From Bordetella parapertussis (GTDB lineage Bacteria > Cyanobacteriota > Cyanobacteriia > PCC-6307 > Cyanobiaceae), in contig CALPMR020000205.1 in the NCBI GenBank assembly GCA_943324725.2, positions 1 through 5,493 on the forward strand: a stretch of DNA of 5,493 nucleotides, read 5' to 3'. Made by a program: the position numbers and the translations under genes. The notes below the pieces were generated by a model. That model saw only the letters and a list, made by a program, of their open reading frames with translations. It was not told where the DNA came from and searched no databases. Shown here in pieces: positions 1-5,493 of the stretch. How positions within the stretch are numbered: the stretch's first letter is position 1; each line of letters begins with the position of its first letter.

Positions 1-719
1 AGGGCGCCGCGGCCGGTGTTGATCAGCAGGGCTCCGGGCTTGATCCGCTGCAGCCGTTCAGCGTCGATCAGGCAGCGGGTCTCGGTGGTGAGCGGACAGT
101 GCAGGCTGATCACGTCGCTCTCCCGCAGCAGCTGATCGAGCTGCACCGACGCCGGATCGGGGCTGCGGCGATGGCTGAGCACCCGCATGCCGAAGGCCTC
201 GGCGATGCGGCCGACGGCGGCGCCGATCCGCCCCATCCCCACCACCCCGAAGGTCTGTCCCGCCAGCTCCACCAGGGGCTGATCCCAGTAGCAGAAATCG
301 GGCCCCGCCGACCAGCGGCCCTGGCGCACCGAGGCCGCCAGGGTGCCGGTGTGGTTGGTGAGTTCCAGCAGCAGGGCGAAGACGGCCTGGGCCACCGACT
401 GCGTTCCGTACTCCGGCACGTTGCAGACCGGGATGCCCAGGCGGCGGGCGGCCGCCGCATCGACCACATCAAAGCCGGTGGCCAGCACCGCCACTCCCCG
501 CAGGCCGGGGGCCGCGGCCAGGGAGGTGGCATCGAGCCGGGTCTTGTTGGTGAGCACCACATCGGCGGCGGCGATGCGCTCCGCCACCTGCTCAGCGTCA
601 GTGCGCTCGTGAACCGTCAGCTCCCCGAGCCGCTCCAGGGACTCCCAGTCGAGATCGCCGGGATTGCTGGTGTAGCCATCGAGCACCACCAGCTGCGGTC
701 GAGGGGAGGGGGAAGCCAT
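1..719 (-). CDS. D-2-hydroxyacid dehydrogenase, glycerate dehydrogenase / hydroxypyruvate reductase type (partial, C-terminus beyond left edge)
   Basis: This cytosolic oxidoreductase probably reduces hydroxypyruvate to D-glycerate, a late step of photorespiratory carbon salvage. The 239 visible residues were read by translating from the ATG at 719-717. The N-terminus (VVLDGYTSNPGDLDW, about residues 11-25) resembles the hprA-like branch of COG1052. PEYGTQSVAQAVFALLLEL follows, then a Rossmann GMGRIG nucleotide motif at residues 161-166. NTGRG at 234-238 carries the expected catalytic Arg (R237). The catalytic Glu and His normally lie further on and fall outside the window, so intactness cannot be judged. 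After the second beta strand the sequence is SHRR (182-185), with no acidic residue there, which hints at NADP(H). The start lies 12 nt after the DUF2811 stop and has no Shine-Dalgarno sequence, so translation may be coupled. The family is secure. The exact substrate is inferred; another 2-ketoacid is possible. Confidence 0.88.
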   Translation of the reverse strand, partial: MASPSPRPQLVVLDGYTSNPGDLDWESLERLGELTVHERTDAEQVAERIAAADVVLTNKTRLDATSLAAAPGLRGVAVLATGFDVVDAAAARRLGIPVCNVPEYGTQSVAQAVFALLLELTNHTGTLAASVRQGRWSAGPDFCYWDQPLVELAGQTFGVVGMGRIGAAVGRIAEAFGMRVLSHRRSPDPASVQLDQLLRESDVISLHCPLTTETRCLIDAERLQRIKPGALLINTGRGA

Positions 720-731
720 CAACGGCGGAGT

Positions 732-983
732 TCAGGAGGAGAACGGGGACGAAGCGGCAGCGGAGGGTTCGCGCCGGAACAGGCCGTCCAGGTAGTGGCG
801 GGCCACGGCGCGATCCTGGCAACCCTGCTGGAAGAGGAAGCCCGCCAGCGCGGCCTGCATCAGCCGGTACTGGTCCCACTGGGGATGGATGCGGATGAAC
901 TCCGCCATCGCTTCAAACAGGTCCTGGGGCATCTGGTTCTCGATGCTGACGAACTGGGGGGAATGGTCGGGGATCTGGCTCAA
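732..983 (-). CDS. DUF2811-like small conserved cyanobacterial protein
   Basis: This 83-residue protein has no known function. Its core (about residues 12-70: VSIENQMPQDLFEAM, HPQWDQYRLMQAALAGFLFQQG, then ARHYLDGLF) looks like the DUF2811 family, which I recall as small proteins largely confined to cyanobacteria. It appears to be a compact, probably helical, soluble protein. I see no signal peptide or membrane segment. The last dozen residues (PSAAASSPFSS) are low complexity and probably disordered. The start is TTG at 983-981, chosen because GAAGGA sits 6 nt upstream and an in-frame TGA lies at 1011-1013 with no ATG between. The first internal Met is residue 18, which would cut into the conserved core. 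It is followed after 12 nt by the dehydrogenase gene and is probably co-transcribed with it. The gene is likely real. The family name is from memory of the motif pattern. Confidence 0.82.
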   Translation of the reverse strand: MSQIPDHSPQFVSIENQMPQDLFEAMAEFIRIHPQWDQYRLMQAALAGFLFQQGCQDRAVARHYLDGLFRREPSAAASSPFSS

Positions 984-989
984 GCGGCG

Positions 990-995
990 TCCTTC
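990..995 (-). promoter_or_regulatory. Ribosome binding site for the DUF2811 gene
   Basis: GAAGGA on the minus strand is separated by 6 nt (CGCCGC) from the TTG at 983-981. It is the main evidence for this unusual start codon, since no ATG or GTG lies between the upstream in-frame stop and the conserved core. Confidence 0.6.
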
Positions 996-1080
996 GCGAT
1001 GTCGTCCCCATCACCCCACGGCGCCCCCCATCCCGTCAAAGCGGCCCCCGGAGCCGCCGTCCCATCGGACCCGCGGCTGG

Positions 1081-1106
1081 ACCTGAGCCAGGCCAGGCCC
1101 TCAGGT
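1081..1106. repeat. Inverted repeat ACCTGAG-N12-CTCAGGT
   Basis: This is a perfect 7-bp inverted repeat with a 12-nt spacer made of two CCAGGC units. It lies about 100 bp upstream of the DUF2811 start. It could be a stem-loop in a 5' leader or a dimeric operator. There is no T run on either side, so an intrinsic terminator is unlikely. Confidence 0.45.
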
Positions 1107-1231
1107 GCCGGTCGCTGGCGGCGCCCGCCGACGGGCCGCTCTGGTCCGCCGTGGTCAAGGGGAGAGGCCGTTTTCCCCAGAAGAAATCAACAGTCTTGTC
1201 CCTGCAAGGGATTTCCCTTCTGCAAACCGGG

Positions 1232-1279
1232 GAAAACCCTGGGTGCCCTGTTGAAAACCCCAGGGGTGAAGCGGAAAAC
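1232..1279. repeat. Three GAAAAC motifs with exact 21-bp spacing
   Basis: GAAAAC occurs on the plus strand at 1232-1237, 1253-1258 and 1274-1279, so starts are 21 bp apart each time, close to two helical turns. Only the core and parts of the flanks are shared; adjacent 21-bp units match at roughly 12 of 21 positions for the best pair. On the minus strand the motifs read GTTTTC. One continues as TTTTCAACA, one mismatch from the cyanobacterial DnaA box TTTTCCACA. A related GTTTTCCCCA lies at 1170-1179 on the plus strand. The arrangement could be a tandem protein-binding site, phased A-tracts that bend DNA, or a decayed minisatellite. Confidence 0.5.
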
Positions 1280-1477
1280 TCCACCCGTCAGCATTGGTGA
1301 TCGTTCGGCGGCCGGGCTGCAGTGATGCCGATCACCGCCAGGCGTATCAAGGACTGGCGGGGGATCCCGGCCAGCTCAATTCGGCCGCAGCGGCAGAAGC
1401 TTCGGGTTGGTACTGAGGACGCAGCCGCGTGAGCCCCCCAAGCAATTGGCCAGGCCAGGCGATCCGTGGGCGCTGCC

Positions 1478-2746
1478 TCAGCCCAGAGCCAGCCGCAGGC
1501 GGTTCAGAGACTCGCCGATGCTGAGGGTCTGGATCCAGCTGCGGCCACGGCTGGCGCCGAAGCGCACCCCCTCGCTGCTGCATCCATGCGGGCCTGCCAA
1601 GGCCAGATGCACCAGTCCCACCGGTTTGCCGGGACTGCCGCCCGCCGGTCCGGCGATGCCGGAAACCGCCAGGGCCCAGGTGCTTCCGGTCAGGCGCTGG
1701 ACGCCCTCGGCCATGGCCCTGGCCACCGGATCACTGACGGCGCCATGCTCTTGCAGCAGCTCGGCCGGAACCCCCAGCAGCTGCTGCTTGACGGCATTGG
1801 CATAGGCGATCACACCGCCGAGAAACACATCCGAAGCCCCCGGCACCGCCGCCAGGGCGGCTCCCAGGCCACCGCCGGTGCAGGATTCGGCCACCGCCAG
1901 GCTCTGGCCCCGCTGGCGCAAGTCCGCCAGAACCACCGAAGCCAGGCTGTCGTCGTCCGTGCCGAAGCAGGTGGTGCCGGTACGGGCTCGCACCTCGGCC
2001 TCCAGAGGGTCCAGCAGGGCCGCGGCGGCGGCCCGATCGACCGCACTCGCCGTCAGCCGCAGGGTCACCTCGCCGGCGCCGGCATAGGGCGCCACGGTGG
2101 GGTTGGCGCTGGCCAGCAGATCCTCGAGCTGCTCGGCCAGGCTCGATTCGCCCACCCCCCAGAAGTGCAGGACGCGGCTGGCGAACACCCCCTCAGCCAG
2201 GCCGGACTGCCGCAGCCAGGGCACCGCGGTGGCGCCCCACATCGCCTTCATCTCACTGGGCACCCCGGGAAAGGTGAGCACGGTGAAGCCCGGCACCGGC
2301 GTCCAGATCATCCCGGCGGCGGTGCCGGTGGAGTTGGGCAGCACGGTGGCGCCGACCGGCAGCAGGGCCTGGCGGCGCACCGTGGTGGAAGGGGGGCGGC
2401 CGCGGTGCGCCAGCTTGGCCTCAATGTCGGCCCAGACCTCGGGGCGCTCCTGGAGGGGGGTGTCAAAGGCGGCGGCGATCGCCTCGGTGGTCAGGTCGTC
2501 GGGGGTGGGGCCGAGGCCGCCGGTGGTGATCAGCAGCCGGCAGCGCCTTGAGGCCGACTGCACGGCGGCGATCAGGCGGGCGCGGTGATCGCCCACCACC
2601 TGCTGGCGGTGATGGGGGATGCCGAGGCTGGCCAGCTGCTCGGCCAGCCAGCGGGCGTTGCTGTTGACGATGTTGCCCAGCAGCAGCTCGCTGCCGACGC
2701 AGAGAATCTCGGCGGCAGTCCGATCGGCCGGCGGTGCGTGGCTCAC
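1478..2746 (-). CDS. cinA: CinA family protein (COG1058 domain plus C-terminal NMN deamidase domain)
   Basis: This 422-residue cytosolic protein has the usual full-length two-domain CinA architecture. The N-terminal MoaB/MogA-like COG1058 domain shows GSELLLG (18-24), [13 protein letters not shown] (74-86) and, further on, FPGVPSEM. The C-terminal PF02464 domain shows AESCTGG (286-292), then [27 protein letters not shown] and [17 protein letters not shown]. In characterised homologues the C-terminal domain deamidates nicotinamide mononucleotide, recycling pyridine nucleotides, and the N-terminal domain has ADP-ribose pyrophosphatase activity in some. The name comes from competence induction in Gram-positive bacteria; such a role here is not shown. 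The start is GTG at 2746-2744. It overlaps the TGA of the upstream transferase (GTGA) and has AGGAGG just upstream. A longer frame open to 2872 adds a proline/glycine-rich stretch that is only the transferase gene read in another frame. All key motifs are intact. No terminator is visible after the stop. Confidence 0.95.
   Translation of the reverse strand: MSHAPPADRTAAEILCVGSELLLGNIVNSNARWLAEQLASLGIPHHRQQVVGDHRARLIAAVQSASRRCRLLITTGGLGPTPDDLTTEAIAAAFDTPLQERPEVWADIEAKLAHRGRPPSTTVRRQALLPVGATVLPNSTGTAAGMIWTPVPGFTVLTFPGVPSEMKAMWGATAVPWLRQSGLAEGVFASRVLHFWGVGESSLAEQLEDLLASANPTVAPYAGAGEVTLRLTASAVDRAAAAALLDPLEAEVRARTGTTCFGTDDDSLASVVLADLRQRGQSLAVAESCTGGGLGAALAAVPGASDVFLGGVIAYANAVKQQLLGVPAELLQEHGAVSDPVARAMAEGVQRLTGSTWALAVSGIAGPAGGSPGKPVGLVHLALAGPHGCSSEGVRFGASRGRSWIQTLSIGESLNRLRLALG
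2474..2483. repeat. Extended HIP1 palindrome (GGCGATCGCC)
   Basis: The octamer GCGATCGC with flanking G and C is the highly iterated palindrome common in many cyanobacterial genomes. This is the only full copy I found in the window, inside cinA, although the core CGATCG occurs several more times. It weakly supports a cyanobacterial origin. Confidence 0.5.
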
Positions 2747-3825
2747 CCCGCCTCCTGCTGCATCTGGCGGCGGAAGACGACCACCACGGCGATCAGCACC
2801 GCTGTGGCCAGGGCCAGCCAGAGAAAACGCAGCTCCGCATCGGCGACCACCAGGGCCAGGGCCGCCAGCCACTGGGTGAAGGCATAGATCAGCACCACGG
2901 TGCGGCGATGGCTGAAGCCCGCCCGCAACAGCCGATGGTGCAGATGGCGGCGATCGGGATAGAAAGGCGAGCGCCCCTCGCTGAGGCGACCCATGATCAC
3001 CGCCGACATGTCGGCCAGCGGCAGGGAAAGAATCAACAGCGGCAACAGCAGGCTCACCCCCGTGAGCCCCTTGGCCGGCCCGACGATGCTGATCGCCGCC
3101 AGGGCGAAACCGAGGAAATAGGACCCGCCATCGCCCATGAAGATGCGGGCCGGATTGAAGTTGTGGCGCAGGAAGCCCAGACAGGCCCCCGCCAGGGCCG
3201 CCGCCAGCAGGCCGGCGGCCGGTTGGTGCAGGCTGTAGCTGACCGACAGCAGGCCCACCGCGGCAATGCCGCTGACACCGGCCGCCAGTCCATCGAGACC
3301 ATCGAGCCAGTTGATGGCATTGGTGATGCCCACCAGCCAGATCACCGTGGCCAGCAGGCTCAGAGGAGCCGCCAGCGCCAGATTCGGACTGTGCCCGAAC
3401 AGCGGAAAGGGGAATTCGATATTGCTGATCCGGACCCCCTGACTCCAGACCGCCATCGCCACGGCCAGCTGGCCGGCCAGCCTGGGCAACGGCGGCAGGG
3501 CGAACAGGTCGTCAGCGAGGCCGATGACAAAGAAGCACAGGGCCCCGGCCAGGGTGGTCCAGATCAACTGGTCCTTGTCCGGAGCCAGATTCGCAAAGCC
3601 CCCTAACAGCCAGGTGAGGGTGAGGGCCAGGCTGAAGCCCAGCACGATGCCGATGCCGCCAAGGCGCACCATCGGCAGGGTGTGCTGTTTGCGTGGATCG
3701 GGCGCATCCACCAGACCCCAGCGCAGGCCGAACATCCGGACCAGCGGCACCACCAGGGTCGTGAGCAGGGCCGCAACGGCAAGGGTGAGCAAGGCTGCCG
3801 CAATGGGACTGGAGGCGAGCGTCAC
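2743..3825 (-). CDS. WecA/TagO-like polyprenyl-phosphate N-acetylhexosamine-1-phosphate transferase (glycosyltransferase family 4, MraY superfamily)
   Basis: This 360-residue integral membrane enzyme transfers a sugar 1-phosphate, most likely GlcNAc-1-P from UDP-GlcNAc, to undecaprenyl phosphate, the first step of a lipid-linked envelope glycan. Hydrophobic segments run through the protein from residues 8-29 to the C-terminus at about 337-351. Superfamily motifs are in order: [21 protein letters not shown] (about 37-57), the metal-binding pair D105-D106 in [21 protein letters not shown] (169-183), FMGDGGS (229-235), and the histidine-rich cytosolic loop [10 protein letters not shown] (291-300). 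These fit WecA/TagO better than MraY. The sugar cannot be read from sequence. The start is GTG at 3825-3823, the first start codon after an in-frame TAA, although no Shine-Dalgarno sequence precedes it. The gene follows glyA after 58 nt with no terminator and overlaps cinA by 4 nt, so the three are probably co-transcribed. Confidence 0.93.
   Translation of the reverse strand: MTLASSPIAAALLTLAVAALLTTLVVPLVRMFGLRWGLVDAPDPRKQHTLPMVRLGGIGIVLGFSLALTLTWLLGGFANLAPDKDQLIWTTLAGALCFFVIGLADDLFALPPLPRLAGQLAVAMAVWSQGVRISNIEFPFPLFGHSPNLALAAPLSLLATVIWLVGITNAINWLDGLDGLAAGVSGIAAVGLLSVSYSLHQPAAGLLAAALAGACLGFLRHNFNPARIFMGDGGSYFLGFALAAISIVGPAKGLTGVSLLLPLLILSLPLADMSAVIMGRLSEGRSPFYPDRRHLHHRLLRAGFSHRRTVVLIYAFTQWLAALALVVADAELRFLWLALATAVLIAVVVVFRRQMQQEAG
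2751..2756 (-). promoter_or_regulatory. Ribosome binding site for cinA
   Basis: AGGAGG on the minus strand lies inside the last codons of the upstream transferase gene and ends 4 nt before the GTG at 2746. It fixes the cinA start at the GTGA overlap rather than at any codon further upstream. Confidence 0.7.
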
Positions 3826-3883
3826 AGGTGCAGGACGGGAAGCAGCAGGCCGATGGGCGCCACCTTACGGGCGTCGCTGAAGC

Positions 3884-5161
3884 TCAGATGTTCTGAAGCT
3901 GACGTTGGGGCGCGTAGAGAGGAAAACGCTGACAGAGATCGGCCACCCGCTCGCGGCAACGCTGCTCGACGGCGGCATCCTCCCGCTCGATCAGCCGGTC
4001 GGCGATCACCTCGGCCACCTCGTGGAAGGCCGCGGCGTCGAAGCCGCGGGTGGTGAGGGCGGCGCTGCCCAGGCGCAGGCCGCTGGTCACGAACGGAGAT
4101 TCGGGATCGAACGGCACCGTGTTCTTGTTGGCGGTGATGTGGACATCGCTGACCAGCAGATCGGCCACCTTGCCGGTGAGACCGATCGAACGCAGATCCA
4201 GCAGCACGAGGTGGTTGTCGGTGCCGCCGGAGACGACCGTGATGCCCCGCTCCTGCAGCCGGCCCGCCAGGGCCTGGGCATTGACCACCACCTGCTCGCT
4301 GTAGGTGCGGAACGAGGGCTGGAGGGCCTCGCCGAACGCCACCGCCTTGGCGGCGATCACATGCTCGAGCGGGCCGCCCTGGGTGCCGGGGAAGACGGCC
4401 TTGTCGAACTGCTTGCCGAACGCTTCGTCATTGCAGAGAATCAGGCCACCACGCGGCCCGCGCAGGGTCTTATGGGTGGTGGTGGTGACCACGTGGCAGT
4501 GGGGCAGGGGGCTGGGATGGACCTCGGCCGCCACCAGGCCGGCGATGTGGGCCATGTCGGCGAGCAGATAGGCCCCCACTTCATCGGCGATGGCCCGGAA
4601 GGCCGCGAAATCGATCGTTCGGGGGTAGGCGGAGCCGCCGCAGATGATCAGCTTGGGGCGATGCTCCAGGGCCAGCTCACGGATCTGGGCGTAGTTGAGG
4701 GTCTGGGTCTGGGGATCGACGCCGTAGTGGACAGGCTTGAACCACTTGCCTGAGACATTGACCGGCGAGCCATGGCTGAGATGGCCCCCATGGCTGAGGT
4801 CCATGCCCAGGATCGTGTCGCCGGGCGAGAGCAGGGCCAGGAACACGGCGAAGTTGGCCTGGGCGCCGCTGTGGGGCTGGACATTGGCCCAGGCAGCGCC
4901 GAACAGTTGCCTGGCCCGCTTGATCGCCAGCTCCTCGATCGCGTCGACATGCTCACAGCCGCCGTAATAGCGCTTGTGGGGCAGGCCTTCGGCGTACTTG
5001 TTGGTGAGCACCGAGCCCTGGGCCTCCATCACGGCCCGGGAGGCGAAATTTTCGCTGGCGATCAACTCCAGATGGGTCTGCTGACGGTTCAGCTCCTTGG
5101 CGATCAGGGTGGCGATGGCCGGATCAGCACTGCTGAGGGGGGTGTCGATCAGGTCCGCCAT
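3884..5161 (-). CDS. glyA: Serine hydroxymethyltransferase
   Basis: This cytosolic, PLP-dependent enzyme interconverts serine plus tetrahydrofolate with glycine plus 5,10-methylene-tetrahydrofolate. It feeds one-carbon metabolism and, in a cyanobacterium, handles photorespiratory glycine. The 425-residue length is typical of bacterial GlyA. Diagnostic residues are present: LIASENF (33-39), YYGGCEHVD (65-73), [17 protein letters not shown] (202-218) with the PLP-ring aspartate D202, and [14 protein letters not shown] (226-239) with Schiff-base lysine K231. GGTDNHLVL (312-320) and TSGLRLG (359-365) follow, with R363 as the substrate-carboxylate arginine. The start is the ATG at 5161-5159, placing MADLIDTPL in front of the conserved region. 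No Shine-Dalgarno sequence precedes it, as is common in cyanobacteria. It is the first gene of a probable three-gene unit and lies 171 nt downstream of a tRNA terminator, so it needs its own promoter in 5162-5332. An 8-bp direct repeat (CTGAAGCT) straddles its stop codon. Confidence 0.98.
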   Translation of the reverse strand: MADLIDTPLSSADPAIATLIAKELNRQQTHLELIASENFASRAVMEAQGSVLTNKYAEGLPHKRYYGGCEHVDAIEELAIKRARQLFGAAWANVQPHSGAQANFAVFLALLSPGDTILGMDLSHGGHLSHGSPVNVSGKWFKPVHYGVDPQTQTLNYAQIRELALEHRPKLIICGGSAYPRTIDFAAFRAIADEVGAYLLADMAHIAGLVAAEVHPSPLPHCHVVTTTTHKTLRGPRGGLILCNDEAFGKQFDKAVFPGTQGGPLEHVIAAKAVAFGEALQPSFRTYSEQVVVNAQALAGRLQERGITVVSGGTDNHLVLLDLRSIGLTGKVADLLVSDVHITANKNTVPFDPESPFVTSGLRLGSAALTTRGFDAAAFHEVAEVIADRLIEREDAAVEQRCRERVADLCQRFPLYAPQRQLQNI

Positions 5162-5184
5162 GGGAGCCGCACGGAAGTGATTTG

Positions 5185-5190
5185 ATCGTA
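5185..5190 (-). promoter_or_regulatory. Possible -10 element of the glyA promoter
   Basis: TACGAT on the minus strand lies 23 nt before the glyA ATG and is the best -10-like hexamer near the start. At the usual spacing there is only TCGGGG, so no -35 is recognisable. The call rests on position and one weak hexamer. Confidence 0.25.
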
Positions 5191-5332
5191 GGCACTGGCG
5201 AGGTCGGCCCCGACGGCCGTGTGCCGCCCCGCACCGGCCGGAGCACAGGTCAGGGCCAGGCCCGTGTCAGGGCTGGTGTCAACGCCAGCCAGTGCCGAGG
5301 CAAGGCCGAACCAGGCCAGGGATGGCGAGACC

Positions 5333-5358
5333 AAAAAAAAGCCGCCCCGGAGGACGGC
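5333..5358 (-). terminator. Intrinsic terminator after tRNA-Arg
   Basis: Read on the minus strand, a 7-bp stem (GCCGTCC pairing with GGGCGGC, one G-U pair) with a TCCG loop is followed directly by eight T residues at 5340-5333. It begins about 12 nt after the tRNA 3' end, and the eight A residues on the plus strand are conspicuous in such GC-rich DNA. It should end the tRNA transcript and insulate glyA from it. Confidence 0.88.
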
Positions 5359-5369
5359 TGAACAAGGTA

Positions 5370-5443
5370 CGCGCCTGGAGAGATTCGAACTCCCGACCCT
5401 CTGATCCGTAGTCAGATGCTCTAATCCGCTGAGCTACAAGCGC
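5370..5443 (-). tRNA. tRNA-Arg (anticodon ACG)
   Basis: The minus strand folds into a complete cloverleaf. The 7-bp acceptor stem is GCGCTTG with CAGGCGC (one G-U pair), the D stem GCTC/GAGC, and the anticodon stem TCTGA/TCAGA around the loop CTACGGA. A five-base variable loop follows, then the T stem GGGAG/CTCTC with loop TTCGAAT. The anticodon ACG is at 5409-5407. It reads CGN arginine codons once A34 is converted to inosine by TadA, as is usual for this bacterial tRNA. The discriminator base is G at 5370. The CCA end is not encoded and must be added by a nucleotidyltransferase. No intron is present. Confidence 0.97.
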
Positions 5444-5453
5444 CTGCCTGCTC

Positions 5454-5484
5454 ATTCTCACCGCATAGGGTGCCCATCCGTCAA
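5454..5484 (-). promoter_or_regulatory. Probable promoter of tRNA-Arg
   Basis: On the minus strand TTGACG (5484-5479) is a good -35 element. It is followed after 19 nt by GAGAAT (5459-5454), a four-of-six match to the -10 consensus. The mature tRNA would begin 10 nt after the -10 element, leaving a very short 5' leader. The spacing is longer than the ideal 17 nt, so the call is moderate. Confidence 0.4.
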
Positions 5485-5493
5485 CCAGGCTGG

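Larger units (their letters stand above)
984..1477. other. Long gene-free, repeat-rich intergenic region
   Basis: About 490 bp separate the end of cinA from the DUF2811 start, and I find no convincing gene here. It is long compared with the other gaps in the window (12, 58 and 171 nt, and one overlap). It contains an inverted repeat at 1081-1106, a small palindrome AAGGGA-TT-TCCCTT at 1206-1219, and a CCCTGGG/CCCAGGG inverted pair at 1237-1243 and 1259-1265. It also holds three GAAAAC motifs 21 bp apart at 1232-1279 and a GTGAT-GCCG-ATCAC hairpin at 1322-1335. No hairpin is followed by a T run on the minus strand, so I cannot point to an intrinsic terminator for cinA. I also see no clear -35/-10 pair for the DUF2811 unit. 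The region should nevertheless hold that promoter and its regulatory sites, and possibly a non-coding RNA. Confidence 0.6.

Noticed and set aside
735..740. AGGAGG-like sequence just before the dehydrogenase start
   Set aside because: It is on the plus strand. On the coding strand it reads CTCCTC-like sequence, which cannot serve as a ribosome binding site for the dehydrogenase gene.
1036..1284. 82-residue minus-strand frame from a GTG in the gap, with FSxxxxG repeats
   Set aside because: The heptad pattern follows from the 21-bp spacing of GTTTTC, which keeps frame. The frame has no clear ribosome binding site and no recognisable homology.
99..1325. 408-residue open frame on the plus strand
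   Set aside because: It lies antisense to the dehydrogenase and DUF2811 genes and runs into the gap. The translation is rich in His, Gly, Gln and Arg with no recognisable domain, as expected of an antisense frame in GC-rich DNA.
1466..2551. 361-residue open frame on the plus strand
   Set aside because: It is antisense to cinA, whose motifs are intact, and the translation is a Gly/Gln/His-rich artefact.
2734..3606. 290-residue open frame on the plus strand
   Set aside because: It is antisense to the WecA-like gene. The Gln/His/Arg-rich translation is the reverse complement of hydrophobic codons.
3905..4753. 282-residue open frame on the plus strand
   Set aside because: It is antisense to glyA, whose catalytic residues are all present.
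5277..5282. Perfect TTGACA on the minus strand upstream of glyA
   Set aside because: There is no AT-rich -10-like hexamer 16 to 19 nt downstream, where the sequence is CTGGCC, so I do not call a promoter.
5279..5461. 60-residue minus-strand frame beginning MRMSRQALVAQRIRASDYG
   Set aside because: It is the familiar false translation across a tRNA-Arg gene and its terminator. The opposite-strand frame at 5219-5404 is rejected for the same reason.
1..5493. CRISPR arrays, insertion sequences, phage genes or a replication origin
   Set aside because: I found no regularly spaced identical repeats of CRISPR size and no transposase, integrase or phage-like product. The DnaA-box-like cluster is too weak and lacks dnaA/dnaN context to be called an origin.

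Overview
The window is a stretch of GC-rich bacterial chromosome with every supported gene on the minus strand. The gene content points to a cyanobacterium, most likely a high-GC picocyanobacterium of the Synechococcus/Cyanobium type. The evidence is a small protein that looks like the cyanobacterial DUF2811 family, GTG and TTG starts with few Shine-Dalgarno sequences, and one copy of the extended HIP1 palindrome. The taxonomic call is inference from recognised families, not a database result.

In the direction of transcription (right to left) the layout is as follows. (1) A short unit holds tRNA-Arg(ACG) at 5370-5443, with a plausible promoter upstream and a strong intrinsic terminator at 5333-5358. 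(2) A three-gene run follows. glyA (serine hydroxymethyltransferase, 3884-5161) is followed after 58 nt by a WecA/TagO-like polyprenyl-phosphate sugar-1-phosphate transferase (2743-3825). That gene overlaps cinA (1478-2746) by 4 nt in a GTGA junction. (3) About 490 bp (984-1477) contains no convincing gene but holds several inverted repeats and a cluster of GAAAAC motifs spaced exactly 21 bp apart. (4) A second unit holds the DUF2811 protein (732-983, TTG start) and, 12 nt later, a D-2-hydroxyacid dehydrogenase of the glycerate dehydrogenase/hydroxypyruvate reductase type, cut by the left edge (1-719).

Functionally, GlyA interconverts serine and glycine and the dehydrogenase probably reduces hydroxypyruvate to glycerate. 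Both reactions belong to photorespiratory C2 recycling, although the genes appear to lie in separate units. The WecA-like enzyme starts a lipid-linked glycan for the envelope. CinA combines a COG1058 domain with a PncC-type NMN deamidase domain. Nothing in the window proves a new system. The parts least explained are the structured gene-free region at 984-1477 and the pairing of DUF2811 with the dehydrogenase.
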